A stretch of DNA of 64,000 nucleotides from Alphaproteobacteria bacterium (GTDB lineage Bacteria > Pseudomonadota > Alphaproteobacteria > Caulobacterales > Maricaulaceae). Where the stretch lies: contig JANSXV010000005.1 in assembly GCA_024742735.1 (NCBI GenBank), forward strand, positions 62,001 to 126,000. The letters are read 5' to 3'. Made by a program: the position numbers and the translations under genes. Position 1 is the stretch's first letter. The number at the start of each line of letters is the position of its first letter. Under the pieces are notes generated by a model that did no database searches, was not told where the DNA came from, and saw only the letters and a program-made list of their open reading frames with translations. Below, in pieces: positions 19,234 to 28,670 of this stretch.

Positions 19234-20205
19234 ATGGCCATCAACGAAGCAGACTTCATCTGGCGCAACGGCGAGCTCATCGCCTGGAAGGACGCCCAGA
19301 TCCATGTGCTCAGCCACGCCCTGCACTACGGCACCTCCATGTTCGAGGGGATCCGGGTCTATGAGACGCCGGACGGCCCAGCCGTGTTCCGCCTGACCGA
19401 CCATATCCGCCGGCTGGTGGATTCGGCGCGAATCTACTCCCTGGCCCTGCCCCACTCGGAAACCGAGCTGATCGCGGCCTGCAAGCAGGTCGTCGCCGCC
19501 AACAAGCTGGACAGCGCCTATATCCGGCCCATCGCCTTCGTCGGCTACGGCTCCATCGGCGTGGTGCCGCCCGCTGACGCGACCATCGAGGTGCATATCG
19601 CCGCCTTCAGCTGGGGCGCCTATCTGGGCGAGACCGCCCGCCAGCAAGGTGTGGATGTGTGCGTGTCCAGCTGGAACCGCCTGGCCCCCAATACCGCGCC
19701 CACCGGCGCGAAGGCCGGAGGCAATTACCTGTCCAGCTATCTGATCAGCCGGGAAGCCAAATCGCGCGGCTACGCCGAGGGCATCGGCCTGGATATTGAC
19801 GGCCGCCTGTCGGAAGGCGCGGGCGAGAACCTGTTCCTGGTCAAGGACGGCAAGCTGATGACGCCCCCGGCGTCGAGCTCCATCCTTCAGGGCATCACCC
19901 GCGACAGCGTGATCAAGCTGGCCAAGCGCGAGGGCATCGAGGTCATCGAGCAGACCCTGCCGCGCGAGATGCTCTACCTGTGCGACGAAGCGTTCTTCAC
20001 CGGCACCGCCGCCGAAGTCACGCCCATCCGCTCCGTCGACGACAAGCCGACCCGCGCCGGCGGCGCGGGACCCGTCACCAAGCTGATCCAGGACAAGTTC
20101 TTCGGCCTGTTCGACGGAACGAGCGCCGATGACTGGGGCTGGCTGGAGCCGGTCCACGACACCGCAGACCAAACCCCTGACCGCGTACCCGAGGAAGCGA
20201 GATAG
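19234..20205 (+). CDS. ilvE: Branched-chain amino acid aminotransferase
   Basis: 323 residues of fold-type IV PLP enzyme. [17 protein letters not shown], the PLP lysine in [14 protein letters not shown] and [13 protein letters not shown] are family marks. It transaminates the 2-oxo acids to valine, leucine and isoleucine with glutamate. It sits inside the operon between leuA and leuC (24-base gap before, 5 bases after). Confidence 0.95.
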   Translation: MAINEADFIWRNGELIAWKDAQIHVLSHALHYGTSMFEGIRVYETPDGPAVFRLTDHIRRLVDSARIYSLALPHSETELIAACKQVVAANKLDSAYIRPIAFVGYGSIGVVPPADATIEVHIAAFSWGAYLGETARQQGVDVCVSSWNRLAPNTAPTGAKAGGNYLSSYLISREAKSRGYAEGIGLDIDGRLSEGAGENLFLVKDGKLMTPPASSSILQGITRDSVIKLAKREGIEVIEQTLPREMLYLCDEAFFTGTAAEVTPIRSVDDKPTRAGGAGPVTKLIQDKFFGLFDGTSADDWGWLEPVHDTADQTPDRVPEEAR

Positions 20206-20210
20206 AAGCC

Positions 20211-21632
20211 ATGAGCGCCGACCCGAAAACCCTGTTCGACAAGCTGTGGGAGGCCCATGAGGTCGTCCCGGAAACCCAGGCCGCGCCGGCGCTCCTGTAT
20301 ATTGATCTTCACCTCATTCATGAGGTGACGAGCCCCCAGGCCTTCACCGAGCTGCAGACACGCGGCCTGCCGGTCCGGCGTCCGGACCTGACGTTTGCGA
20401 CGCTGGATCATTCTACGCCGACGACTCCGCGCGCGCCGGGTTCGAAGCCGATCTACGCCAACCCGGCGGCGCAAAATCAGGTGGAACGCCTGGAGGAGAA
20501 CTGCCGGCGCAACGGCATTCGCCTGGCCGGCTGGGACAGCGACGACCGGGGCATCGTTCATGTGATCGGACCTGAGCTGGGCCTGACCCAGCCCGGCATG
20601 ACCATCGTGTGCGGCGACAGCCATACCGCCACCCATGGCGCGTTCGGCGCGCTGGCCTTCGGGATCGGTACGACCGAAGTGGGCCATGTGCTGGCCACCC
20701 AGTCCCTGCTCCAGCGCAAGCCGAAGACCATGCGCGTGCATGTGGACGGCGAGCTGCGCGCCGGGGTCGGCGCCAAGGACCTGATCCTGGCCATCATCGC
20801 CGAGCTGGGCGCAGGCGGCGCGGCCGGTCATGTGATCGAATACGCCGGGCCGGGCGTCGAGGCGCTGTCCATGGAAGAGCGCATGACGGTCTGCAACATG
20901 AGCATCGAAGCCGGCGCCCGCGCCGGCATCATCGCGCCAGACCAGACCACGTTCGACTGGATCGAGGGCCGCAAGTACGCGCCGAAGGGCGCGGCCTTCG
21001 AAGCGGCCCGGCGGCGCTGGTCGCAGCTGAAAACCGATCCGGGGGCGACATTCGACGCCGAAGTGCGCATCGACGCCTCGGCCATCGCGCCCATGGTCAC
21101 CTGGGGCGACAGCCCGGACATGGCCGCCCCGGTGGACGCCTCCGCACCCCAGCCCGGCGAAGGCGAGGCGGCCGAGGCGCTGGCCTATATGGGTTTCAAG
21201 CCCGGCGAAGCCCTGCTGGGCGAGAAGATCGACGCCGTATTCGTAGGCTCGTGCACCAATGCGCGCCTGTCAGACCTTCGCGAAGCCGCCGCCGTCATGG
21301 CGGGCCGCCATGTGAAGGTGGGCGTGCGCATGCTGGTCGTGCCCGGCTCTCAAGCCGTCAAGCGCGCCGCCGAGGCCGAGGGCCTGGACGCCATCTTCAC
21401 GACAGCGGGCGCGGAATGGCGCGAGCCGGGCTGCTCCATGTGCATCGCCATGAACGGCGATAGCGGCAAGCCGGGCGAGCTGGTGGTGTCCACATCGAAC
21501 CGGAACTTCGCAGGCCGTCAGGGCAAGGGCGTGCGCACCGTGCTCGCCAGTCCCGCCACCGCCGCGGCGTCAGCCGTCGCGGGCGCCATCGCTGATCCAC
21601 GCCGCATTCTGGAGGCCAGCCATGCCCAGTGA
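20211..21632 (+). CDS. leuC: 3-Isopropylmalate dehydratase large subunit
   Basis: 473 residues, aconitase family. The [4Fe-4S] ligand cysteines are seen in GSCTNAR and EPGCSMC. The substrate-site block is [14 protein letters not shown]. It partners LeuD to isomerise 2-isopropylmalate. GAGGAAG precedes the ATG. The last 11 bases overlap the start of leuD. Confidence 0.97.
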   Translation: MSADPKTLFDKLWEAHEVVPETQAAPALLYIDLHLIHEVTSPQAFTELQTRGLPVRRPDLTFATLDHSTPTTPRAPGSKPIYANPAAQNQVERLEENCRRNGIRLAGWDSDDRGIVHVIGPELGLTQPGMTIVCGDSHTATHGAFGALAFGIGTTEVGHVLATQSLLQRKPKTMRVHVDGELRAGVGAKDLILAIIAELGAGGAAGHVIEYAGPGVEALSMEERMTVCNMSIEAGARAGIIAPDQTTFDWIEGRKYAPKGAAFEAARRRWSQLKTDPGATFDAEVRIDASAIAPMVTWGDSPDMAAPVDASAPQPGEGEAAEALAYMGFKPGEALLGEKIDAVFVGSCTNARLSDLREAAAVMAGRHVKVGVRMLVVPGSQAVKRAAEAEGLDAIFTTAGAEWREPGCSMCIAMNGDSGKPGELVVSTSNRNFAGRQGKGVRTVLASPATAAASAVAGAIADPRRILEASHAQ

Positions 21633-22200
21633 ACCCATCACCAAGATCCGCTCGAACGCCTTCACCCTGCGCGAGCCGAACATCGACACCGACCAGATCA
21701 TCCCTGCCCGCTTCCTGACCACGACCGAGCGCGGGGCGCTGGCCGACGCCTGTTTTCGTGACTGGCGCTTTGATGATGACGGTCAGCCCAATGGTCACCC
21801 GCTGAACGCCCGCGACCCTGAGACCGCGCGCATCCTGATCGCCGGTGACAATTTCGGCTGCGGCTCCTCGCGCGAGCATGCCCCCTGGGCGTTGAAGGAT
21901 TTCGGCTTTGACGCGGTGATCACCTCGCGCGCGGCGGACATCTTCAAGTCCAACGCCCTGAAGAACGGTCTTGTCGTCTGCGAAGTCGACGAAGCCTCTC
22001 ACGCCGCCCTTCTGGACCGGGCCGGCGAGCCGGTGGAGGTCAATGTCATCGACCAGACGGTCACCTACGGCAACAACCAGGCAAGCTTCAAGCTGGAGCC
22101 CTTTGCGCGCACCTGCCTGATCGAGGGTGTCGACCCCATGGGCTACATCCTGGGCCAGAGCGCGGCCATCGCCCGGTTCGAGAAAGGGCGCGCGGCGTGA
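21622..22200 (+). CDS. leuD: 3-Isopropylmalate dehydratase small subunit
   Basis: 192 residues, the aconitase swivel domain. [13 protein letters not shown] and the substrate loop [15 protein letters not shown] identify it. It forms the heterodimer with LeuC and overlaps leuC by 11 bases and leuB by 4. Confidence 0.97.
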   Translation: MPSEPITKIRSNAFTLREPNIDTDQIIPARFLTTTERGALADACFRDWRFDDDGQPNGHPLNARDPETARILIAGDNFGCGSSREHAPWALKDFGFDAVITSRAADIFKSNALKNGLVVCEVDEASHAALLDRAGEPVEVNVIDQTVTYGNNQASFKLEPFARTCLIEGVDPMGYILGQSAAIARFEKGRAA

Positions 22201-23261
22201 CGCATTCCGTTCTGCTATTGCCCGGCGACGGGATCGGGCCGGAAGTCACCGAAGTCGCCCGCACCTGCATGGAAGCGGCGGCGGCGGCCGAGGGGTTCGC
22301 GGTGCGTTTCGACGAGGCCCCGTTCGGCGGCGCAGCGATCGACGAAGCTGGAACGCCCCTGCCCGACGCCACGCTTGAGAAGGCGAAAGCGTCTGATGCA
22401 ATCTTCCTGGGCGCCGTGGGCGGGCCGAAATGGGATGACGCGCCGGAGCGGCCGGAGAAAGGCCTGCTCGGCATTCGCAAGGCGCTGGGCCTGTTCGCCA
22501 ATCTGCGGCCCGTGAAAGTCTTCGACGGGCTGGAGGACTTCTCGCCCCTGAAGCTTGAGCGGGTCAAAGGCGCGGACGTGTTGATCGTGCGCGAGCTGAC
22601 GGGCGGGCTGTATTTCGGCGAGAAGCGCGAGGGCGATGACGAGGCCTTCGACGGCTGCGCCTACAGCGCCGAAGAAGTCGAGCGCATCGCCCGCATCGCG
22701 TTCAAGGCCGCGCAAGCGCGATCAGGCCGGGTGACCAGCGTGGACAAGGCCAATGTGCTCGCCACCTCCCGCCTGTGGCGGCGAACGGTGGAGCGGGTTT
22801 CCGGCGACTATCCCGATGTGGTGCTCGACCACATGTATGTGGACGCCGCGGCCATGGCCCTGGTCACCCATCCCGCGCGCTTCGATGTGATCCTCACCGA
22901 AAACCTGTTCGGCGATATCCTGTCCGACGAGGCGGCCGTCATCGCGGGCTCCATAGGGCTGCTCGGCTCGGCGAGCCTTGGCGCTTCGGGGCCCGGCCTG
23001 TTCGAACCCATCCATGGCAGCGCTCCCGACATCGCCGGAAGAGGGATCGCCAATCCCGGCGGCGCGATCGCCAGCGCGGCGATGCTGATGCGCCATGGGC
23101 TCGATAGGCCGGGCGCCGCTGACCGGATCGAAGCCGCGCTGGCCGGAGCGCTGAAGGCCGGGGCGCGCACGGCGGATCTGGGCGGCGAGGACGGGACGCA
23201 GGCCTTCGCCGAGGCTGTGCTGACCCGCCTGAAGTCCGAAGCCAGGCGCGGCGCCGCCTGA
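22197..23261 (+). CDS. leuB: 3-Isopropylmalate dehydrogenase
   Basis: 354 residues from a GTG start that overlaps the leuD stop. It oxidises and decarboxylates 3-isopropylmalate with NAD. Visible are LPGDGIGPEV, the substrate arginine region ENLRPVKVF-like NLRPVKVFDG, DHMYVDAAAM and the block starting ENLFGDILSDEAAVIAGS. It is the last gene of the ilv-leu operon. I see no strong terminator in the 62 bases before the next gene. Confidence 0.96.
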   Translation: MTHSVLLLPGDGIGPEVTEVARTCMEAAAAAEGFAVRFDEAPFGGAAIDEAGTPLPDATLEKAKASDAIFLGAVGGPKWDDAPERPEKGLLGIRKALGLFANLRPVKVFDGLEDFSPLKLERVKGADVLIVRELTGGLYFGEKREGDDEAFDGCAYSAEEVERIARIAFKAAQARSGRVTSVDKANVLATSRLWRRTVERVSGDYPDVVLDHMYVDAAAMALVTHPARFDVILTENLFGDILSDEAAVIAGSIGLLGSASLGASGPGLFEPIHGSAPDIAGRGIANPGGAIASAAMLMRHGLDRPGAADRIEAALAGALKAGARTADLGGEDGTQAFAEAVLTRLKSEARRGAA

Positions 23262-23323
23262 TCCCTTCTCGCCATTTTGTCCGGACATGTTAGAATCGTT
23301 CCGGCAAAGGCGGGAGGATCGAC

Positions 23324-24148
23324 ATGACCGGCTTCACACGACGCGGCGCGGCCGCAGGCCTTCTCGGCGCCGCCGCGGCGGCAGGCGCTGCGCCCGCCTA
23401 CAGCCAGGGTACGAACCGGAAGACCTTCGTTCTGGTGCACGGCACCTGGCATGGCGGCTGGTGCTGGGTGCATGTGGCCGATCGGCTGCGCGCCCAGGGT
23501 CACAGGGTCATCACGCCGACCGTGACGGGGTGCGGCGATCGCGCTCACCTGATCCAGCCTGAGACCGGGCTTGAGACCCACATCACCGACATCGTGCGGG
23601 CGATCGAGTGGGAGGAGCTGGAGGATGTGATCCTGATCGGTCACTCGTTCTCGGGCATCACCATCACCGGCGTCGCCGACCGCATCCCGGACCGCATCCG
23701 CCACATCGCCTTCTTCGACGCCCTGATCCCGACCGACGCCCGGCGCGCCGCGATCATGCCGGACCCGGAAACCGGCGCATATCCGCAATGGTGGCTCGAT
23801 CGGCTGCCCGCCTTTGAAGACGGCTACAAGATGAATTTCTGGGACCACTACCCCGCGAAGATGCTCGTCCCGGAAGACGATGAGGCGAACATCGCCTGGC
23901 TGCGCCGGCGCCTGACCTGGCATCCGGTGCGGCAGTGGACCGATCAGCTGGAGCTGCGCAATGGCGGTTGGGCGGCGCACCCGCGAACATGCATCCATTG
24001 CGTGGGTCAGGTCTACAGCCCCAGCTCCGAAGCCATGGTCGGCCCGGGACGCGGACCCGGCTGGCGCTTCATCGAGCTGAACACCGCGCGCAACGGCTTC
24101 ATGACCGATCCTGACGCCGTGACCGAGTGCTTCCTGTCGCTGGCTTGA
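23324..24148 (+). CDS. Exported alpha/beta hydrolase
   Basis: 274 residues with a twin-arginine-like leader (TRRGAAAGLLGAAAAAGA, cleavage near AYSQG), so it is probably exported folded by Tat. The mature part shows the oxyanion HGTWHGGWCW, nucleophile elbow GHSFSG and a late TARNGFM region of the alpha/beta hydrolase fold. It resembles plant-type methylesterase/hydroxynitrile-lyase-like hydrolases. The substrate is unknown. ATG 23324 has GGGAGG upstream. The TetR gene follows in the same direction after 89 bases. Confidence 0.85.
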   Translation: MTGFTRRGAAAGLLGAAAAAGAAPAYSQGTNRKTFVLVHGTWHGGWCWVHVADRLRAQGHRVITPTVTGCGDRAHLIQPETGLETHITDIVRAIEWEELEDVILIGHSFSGITITGVADRIPDRIRHIAFFDALIPTDARRAAIMPDPETGAYPQWWLDRLPAFEDGYKMNFWDHYPAKMLVPEDDEANIAWLRRRLTWHPVRQWTDQLELRNGGWAAHPRTCIHCVGQVYSPSSEAMVGPGRGPGWRFIELNTARNGFMTDPDAVTECFLSLA

Positions 24149-24237
24149 GGCGTCCAGCGCGCGGCTGCGCGTTGAGCGGATCAGCAACTCATGACAGTTT
24201 AACCGTCATTATCTGAAGAGAAGGGCAGCGGCTGGAC

Positions 24238-24858
24238 ATGGCGGATGCTCAACCGGTCGATGGCCGTCACGCGAGACGGGACACGAACCGCGACAGGATC
24301 GTAAAGGCCTTTCTGGAGCTGGTGCGCGCCGGCGTCAGCGAGCCGGGCGCCCACACCATCGCGCATAAGGCCGGGGTCAGCCCGCGCACCGTCTTTCGAT
24401 GCTTTGAAGACATGGAAGCGCTGTACTGCGAGCTGACCGCGAAGGTGCGCGACGAGTTTCTTCCCCGCGCCAGGCTGGACCTGAATACGACCGACCGCGC
24501 CGAGCGGCTCGAGCGCCTGTTGAAGAATCGCATCTCCATTTTCGCAGACATAGAGCCCTTCCGGTTCGCAGCTGAGCCCTACCGGCACCGATACGCGGGC
24601 GTGGCTGAGGACATGCGCCTTCTGGTCCAGGTTGAGCGCGAGCGGCTCGTTCTGGTGATCAATCCCGATGGCGCCCTTGATCGCGATTACTTCGAGGCGC
24701 TTCAGGCGGTGACGAGCTTTGATTACTGGCGCCGGCTGCGTATCGACCAGGCGCTGCCCAGGACCAAGGCCGGCCACGTCATGTCCATAGCGGCGCGCGC
24801 CGTCTATCGGTCAGCCCCCGATCCGGGCGCGGTGCGTGACGGCGGCGGCGTTCGATGA
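24238..24858 (+). CDS. TetR-family transcriptional regulator
   Basis: 206 residues. The N-terminal helix-turn-helix (HTIAHKAGVSPRTVFRCFEDMEALY, about 39-63) fits TetR proteins. The C-terminal ligand domain is unlike any specific subfamily I know. It is followed after 43 bases by the Gfo/Idh oxidoreductase gene in the same direction, which could be its target or partner. Confidence 0.88.
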   Translation: MADAQPVDGRHARRDTNRDRIVKAFLELVRAGVSEPGAHTIAHKAGVSPRTVFRCFEDMEALYCELTAKVRDEFLPRARLDLNTTDRAERLERLLKNRISIFADIEPFRFAAEPYRHRYAGVAEDMRLLVQVERERLVLVINPDGALDRDYFEALQAVTSFDYWRRLRIDQALPRTKAGHVMSIAARAVYRSAPDPGAVRDGGGVR

Positions 24859-24901
24859 GCCGCGCCCCCCAGTCCGGCGCTCTTCACCAAGGGGGCGCCT
24901 C

Positions 24902-25891
24902 ATGAGTGTAGCAGGCAGACCTGTGCGATGGGCCATTCTGGGCGCGGGCCGCATCGCCCATGCCTTCGCCGGCGATATCGCCCTTGTCCCCGAGGCGCGA
25001 TTACAAGCCGTGGCGGCGCGCGAGTTCGGCCGCGCGCGCGCATTCGCAGATCAATACCGCGCGCCCGACGCGTTCGGCGACTATGACTCCATGCTGGCGA
25101 GCCAGGATGTGGATGCGGTCTATATCGCCACGCCGCACAGTTTTCATTTTGAGCAGACCCGCGCCGCGTTGCGCGCCGGCAAGGCTGTCCTGTGCGAAAA
25201 ACCTCTGACGGTGACGCCGCAGGAGACCCGCATCCTGATCGAGGAGGCCTCGGCGGCGGGCGTGTTCCTGGCTGAGGCCATGTGGACATGGACCCTGCCG
25301 GCGATCCAGCGGGCGGCGGCCTGGATCAAGGACGGCCGTATCGGCGAGGTTCGCCAGATCGACGCCCGGTTCGGCTTCACCGCCAAGCGTGACCGGGAAG
25401 GCCGGCTGTTCAATCCCGCCCTGGCGGGCGGGGCGTTGCTGGATCTGGGCGTTTACCCTGTGGCGCTGAACCGCCTGATTCTGGGCCGCGGCCCGGACAC
25501 GGTGCGCGCCCTGGCCGGAAAGGCGGAGACCGGCGTCGAAGACCAGGTCGAGGCGATCTTTCAGACAGGGCCGGTGCTGACGAGCCTGGGCTGTTCTTTC
25601 CTGGGCCAGCTGTCCAACACCGCCTTCATCACCGGAGACCGGGGCGCGATCCGCATTCCGCGCTTCTGGAGCACGACCGAGGCCGAGCTGATCCAGGGCG
25701 GCAAGGTCGTTGAGCACTTCGAAGATGGCCGCAAAGGCCACGGCTTCGAGTTCGAGATCGCTGCGGCCACGCACGACATTCTGGCCGGGCGCACCGTTTC
25801 CAGCGTCGTTCCCCTTGCCGCGAGCCTGGGGTTTCAGGAAGACATGGACATGATCCGCACCGCCGCCGGGCTTCAGCCGCCCATCGTGTAA
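24902..25891 (+). CDS. Gfo/Idh/MocA-family oxidoreductase
   Basis: 329 residues from ATG 24902, which has a GGGGGCG site; the frame is open further upstream but without need. The N-terminal Rossmann loop is ILGAGRIAHAF, and the family lysine is in LCEKPLTV. A C-terminal domain with GGALLDLGVYPVALNRLILG follows, as in sugar or diol dehydrogenases of the family. The substrate is not identifiable. The 3' end overlaps the convergent abgT-like gene by 19 bases. Confidence 0.9.
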   Translation: MSVAGRPVRWAILGAGRIAHAFAGDIALVPEARLQAVAAREFGRARAFADQYRAPDAFGDYDSMLASQDVDAVYIATPHSFHFEQTRAALRAGKAVLCEKPLTVTPQETRILIEEASAAGVFLAEAMWTWTLPAIQRAAAWIKDGRIGEVRQIDARFGFTAKRDREGRLFNPALAGGALLDLGVYPVALNRLILGRGPDTVRALAGKAETGVEDQVEAIFQTGPVLTSLGCSFLGQLSNTAFITGDRGAIRIPRFWSTTEAELIQGGKVVEHFEDGRKGHGFEFEIAAATHDILAGRTVSSVVPLAASLGFQEDMDMIRTAAGLQPPIV

Positions 25892-27465
25892 TAGGTCGGC
25901 GAGCCGGGCCCCACCGGAAGGCCGAGGATGAAGGTCCAGACGTAGAAGAAGATCGACCACAGGAAGAGGAAGGCGATCGAGTAGGGCAGCATCAGCGCGA
26001 TCATGGTGCCCACGCCGAGATTTTTATCGTAGCGCGTCGCCCAGGCCAGGATCAGCCCGAAATAGCTCATCATCGGGGTGATGATGTTGGTGGTGGAATC
26101 CCCGATCCGGTAGGCGGCCTGAATGGCTTCAGGCGAATAGCCGATAATCATCAGCATCGGCACGAAGATCGGGGCCGTCACCGCCCATTGCGCGGATGCC
26201 GAGCCGAGCGACAGATTGATCACCGCACACATCAGGATGAACAGGAAGAACAGGGCCGGACCTGTCAGGCCGGTGTCCTGCAGGAAGTTCGCTCCCGAGA
26301 CCGCGGTGATCGCGCCCAGATTGGTCCAGCCGAAAAAGGCCACGAACTGGGCGGCGAAGAAGACCAGAACGATGTAGAGGCCCAGCGTGCTGAGCGCATG
26401 GGCCATGGCGTTGATGATGTCGCGATCGGTCTTCATCGTTCCTGTGGCGCGGCCATAGGCGTAGCCGAGCGCCACGAAGAAGATCAGGATCCAGACCACG
26501 AAGCCGTCGAAGAAGGGGCTGTCGATCCGGTCGCCGGTTTCCGGGTTTCGAAGCACGCCCCAGTCCGGCGCCAGCGTCAGCGCCATGACGCCGAGCACGC
26601 CAAGAAACGCCAGCCCGGCCCAGACCAGGCCTTTGCGCTCGTTCGCTTCCAGCGGCTTCATCATGGAGTCATCAAGGATCGACTCGTCCGCCCCGGATCG
26701 GTCGTATTTTCCGAGCCGCGGCTCGACGATGAGGATCGTGACGAGCGATCCCACGATCGTCACCAGGAAGGTCGAGGCGGCCATGAAGTAGTAGTTCGCC
26801 GTCGCCACCACAGTGTATTCCGGGTCGATGAGCTGGGCGGCTTCTTCCGTGATCCCCGCCAGCAGCGGATCGATCGTTCCGATCAGAAGATTGGCGCTGT
26901 ACCCACCGGACACGCCGGCGAACGCCGCCGCCATGCCTGCCAGCGGATGGCGGCCCAGCGCGTAGAAGATCGCTGCGGCCAGCGGCACCAGAACGACATA
27001 GCCCACTTCCGAAGCGGTGTTGGAGATCACCCCGGCGAAGACGATGGCCACCGTCACCAGGTGCTTGGGCGCGCCCAGAACCATGGCGCGCACGGCCGCC
27101 GACAACAGGCCCGACCGCTCCGCCACGCCCACGCCAAGCATGGCGACCAGCACCACGCCGAGCGGCGCGAAGCCTGTGAAATTGTCGACCATGCCGGTGA
27201 AGATGCGCCGGAGGCCGTCGGCGTTGAGCAGGCTGACCGCCTCGATCATGCCGTTCTCGGCCACGCCTGTTGATCCGGCCGGGCGCGGATCCTCCACCGC
27301 CAGGCCCATCCACCCGAACAGGCCGGACAGAAGCACGATGCCGACGGCCAGCACGGCGAACAGCGTGACCGGATGGGGCAGCAGATTGCCGAGCCATTCC
27401 ACCCCGTCGAGGAACCGGCTGAATGCGTTGCGCTTCGCCGGCGCGGGGGTGTTCGGGTCGGCCAT
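25873..27465 (-). CDS. AbgT-family transporter
   Basis: 530 residues, normal for AbgT (about 500-540), with roughly a dozen hydrophobic segments. Family blocks include NFTGFAPLGVVLVAMLGVG, the stretch SNTASEVGYVVLVPLAAAIF and the late RIGDSTTNIITPMMSY. Known relatives take up p-aminobenzoyl-glutamate or export sulfonamides. Which applies here is unknown. It is convergent with the oxidoreductase gene. Confidence 0.93.
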   Translation of the reverse strand: MADPNTPAPAKRNAFSRFLDGVEWLGNLLPHPVTLFAVLAVGIVLLSGLFGWMGLAVEDPRPAGSTGVAENGMIEAVSLLNADGLRRIFTGMVDNFTGFAPLGVVLVAMLGVGVAERSGLLSAAVRAMVLGAPKHLVTVAIVFAGVISNTASEVGYVVLVPLAAAIFYALGRHPLAGMAAAFAGVSGGYSANLLIGTIDPLLAGITEEAAQLIDPEYTVVATANYYFMAASTFLVTIVGSLVTILIVEPRLGKYDRSGADESILDDSMMKPLEANERKGLVWAGLAFLGVLGVMALTLAPDWGVLRNPETGDRIDSPFFDGFVVWILIFFVALGYAYGRATGTMKTDRDIINAMAHALSTLGLYIVLVFFAAQFVAFFGWTNLGAITAVSGANFLQDTGLTGPALFFLFILMCAVINLSLGSASAQWAVTAPIFVPMLMIIGYSPEAIQAAYRIGDSTTNIITPMMSYFGLILAWATRYDKNLGVGTMIALMLPYSIAFLFLWSIFFYVWTFILGLPVGPGSPTYYTMGG

Positions 27466-27677
27466 GGTGAATCCGGATGTTGGAGGGTTGAGAGGCGGGC
27501 CGGACAGTCAGGCGGTAACCGCCCTGAAAATCAACCTTATACACAATGTGGACATGAACCGCTGGTGAGCGCGGCGCCCGGCACTGTCATGAGGGCTGAT
27601 CATCGCGCGCGATGCAGTCTAGGATGCGCGCCGTTCGATACCGAGCGCGCACGCGCACAGCATGGACACGAGGCTCT

Positions 27678-28661
27678 ATGACGTCGCCCATCCTCGTCAC
27701 CGGCGCGGCCGGCTTCATCGGAATGCACGTGGCCGAGCGCCTGCTCGACCAGGGCCGTCCGGTCGTGGGCGTGGACTGCTTCAACGCCTATTACGATCCC
27801 TCGCTCAAGGAAGCGCGCGCCGCCCGGCTCGAAGGCCGAACGGGCTTCGATATGGTGCGCGCCGATATCGCCGAGCCGGAGGCCATGGCCGAGCTGGTTC
27901 GGTCACGCGGCGTGAAGCGGATCATTCACCTCGCAGCCCAGGCCGGAGTCCGGTACTCGCTGGAGAACCCGTTCGCCTATGAGCGCTCGAACCTGGCCGG
28001 CCATCTCTCCATTCTGGAAGCGGCCCGCCATAACGGCGTCGAGCATCTGGTCTACGCCTCGTCCAGCTCGGTCTATGGCGCACGGCCGCTGACCGACGCC
28101 GGCTTCCGGGAAGATGACCCGACGGTGTCCCCCGTCTCGCTCTACGCCGCGACCAAGCGGTCCTGCGAGCTCCTCAGCGCCAGTTACGCCCACCTCTATC
28201 AGATCCCCCAATCGGGCCTTCGGATCTTCACCGTCTATGGTCCCATGGGGCGGCCGGACATGGCCTATTTCAAATTCACCAACGCCATCGCCCGCGGCGA
28301 GCCCATCGAAGTCTATGGCCAGGGCCAGATGGCGCGGGACTTTACGTATATCGACGACATCATCGACGGCGTCGTCGCCCTGATCGATGCGCCGCCGCAG
28401 AACGGCGGCCATGAGATGTACAATATCGGCGACAGCCGCCCCATCGGCCTTATGGACATGATCTCCACGCTGGAAGCCTGCCTCGGCGTCACCGCGCAGA
28501 AGATCATGAAGCCCATGCAGCCCGGCGACGTGCCGGCGACCTATGCCGACATCTCCAAGCTGAACGCCCGCATCGGCTTCAAGCCCAAGGTCATGCTGGA
28601 GGACGGGCTGGAACGGTTCGCGGCCTGGTGGAAGGACTTCTACGGCGACCTCGCCGCCTGA
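27678..28661 (+). CDS. NAD-dependent sugar epimerase (UDP-glucuronate 4-epimerase-like)
   Basis: 327 residues, extended SDR. It has TGAAGFIGMHV at the N-terminus, HLAAQAGVRYSLENP, the serine block ASSSSVYG and active-site LYAATKR. The segment TVYGPMGRPDMAYFKFTNAI is typical of UDP-glucuronate 4-epimerases used in capsule and exopolysaccharide synthesis. ATG 27678 follows GAGG. It is convergent with the sugar-phosphate transferase (9-base gap), consistent with a surface-polysaccharide role for both. Confidence 0.9.
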   Translation: MTSPILVTGAAGFIGMHVAERLLDQGRPVVGVDCFNAYYDPSLKEARAARLEGRTGFDMVRADIAEPEAMAELVRSRGVKRIIHLAAQAGVRYSLENPFAYERSNLAGHLSILEAARHNGVEHLVYASSSSVYGARPLTDAGFREDDPTVSPVSLYAATKRSCELLSASYAHLYQIPQSGLRIFTVYGPMGRPDMAYFKFTNAIARGEPIEVYGQGQMARDFTYIDDIIDGVVALIDAPPQNGGHEMYNIGDSRPIGLMDMISTLEACLGVTAQKIMKPMQPGDVPATYADISKLNARIGFKPKVMLEDGLERFAAWWKDFYGDLAA

Positions 28662-28670
28662 CAGCCCGAC

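Noticed and set aside
22808-24187. 459-residue minus-strand frame
   Set aside because: It covers leuB and the hydrolase gene antisense; both have firm motifs on the plus strand.
26188-27273. 361-residue plus-strand frame rich in His, Asp and Arg
   Set aside because: It is antisense to the AbgT transporter, and the odd composition comes from the complement of hydrophobic codons.
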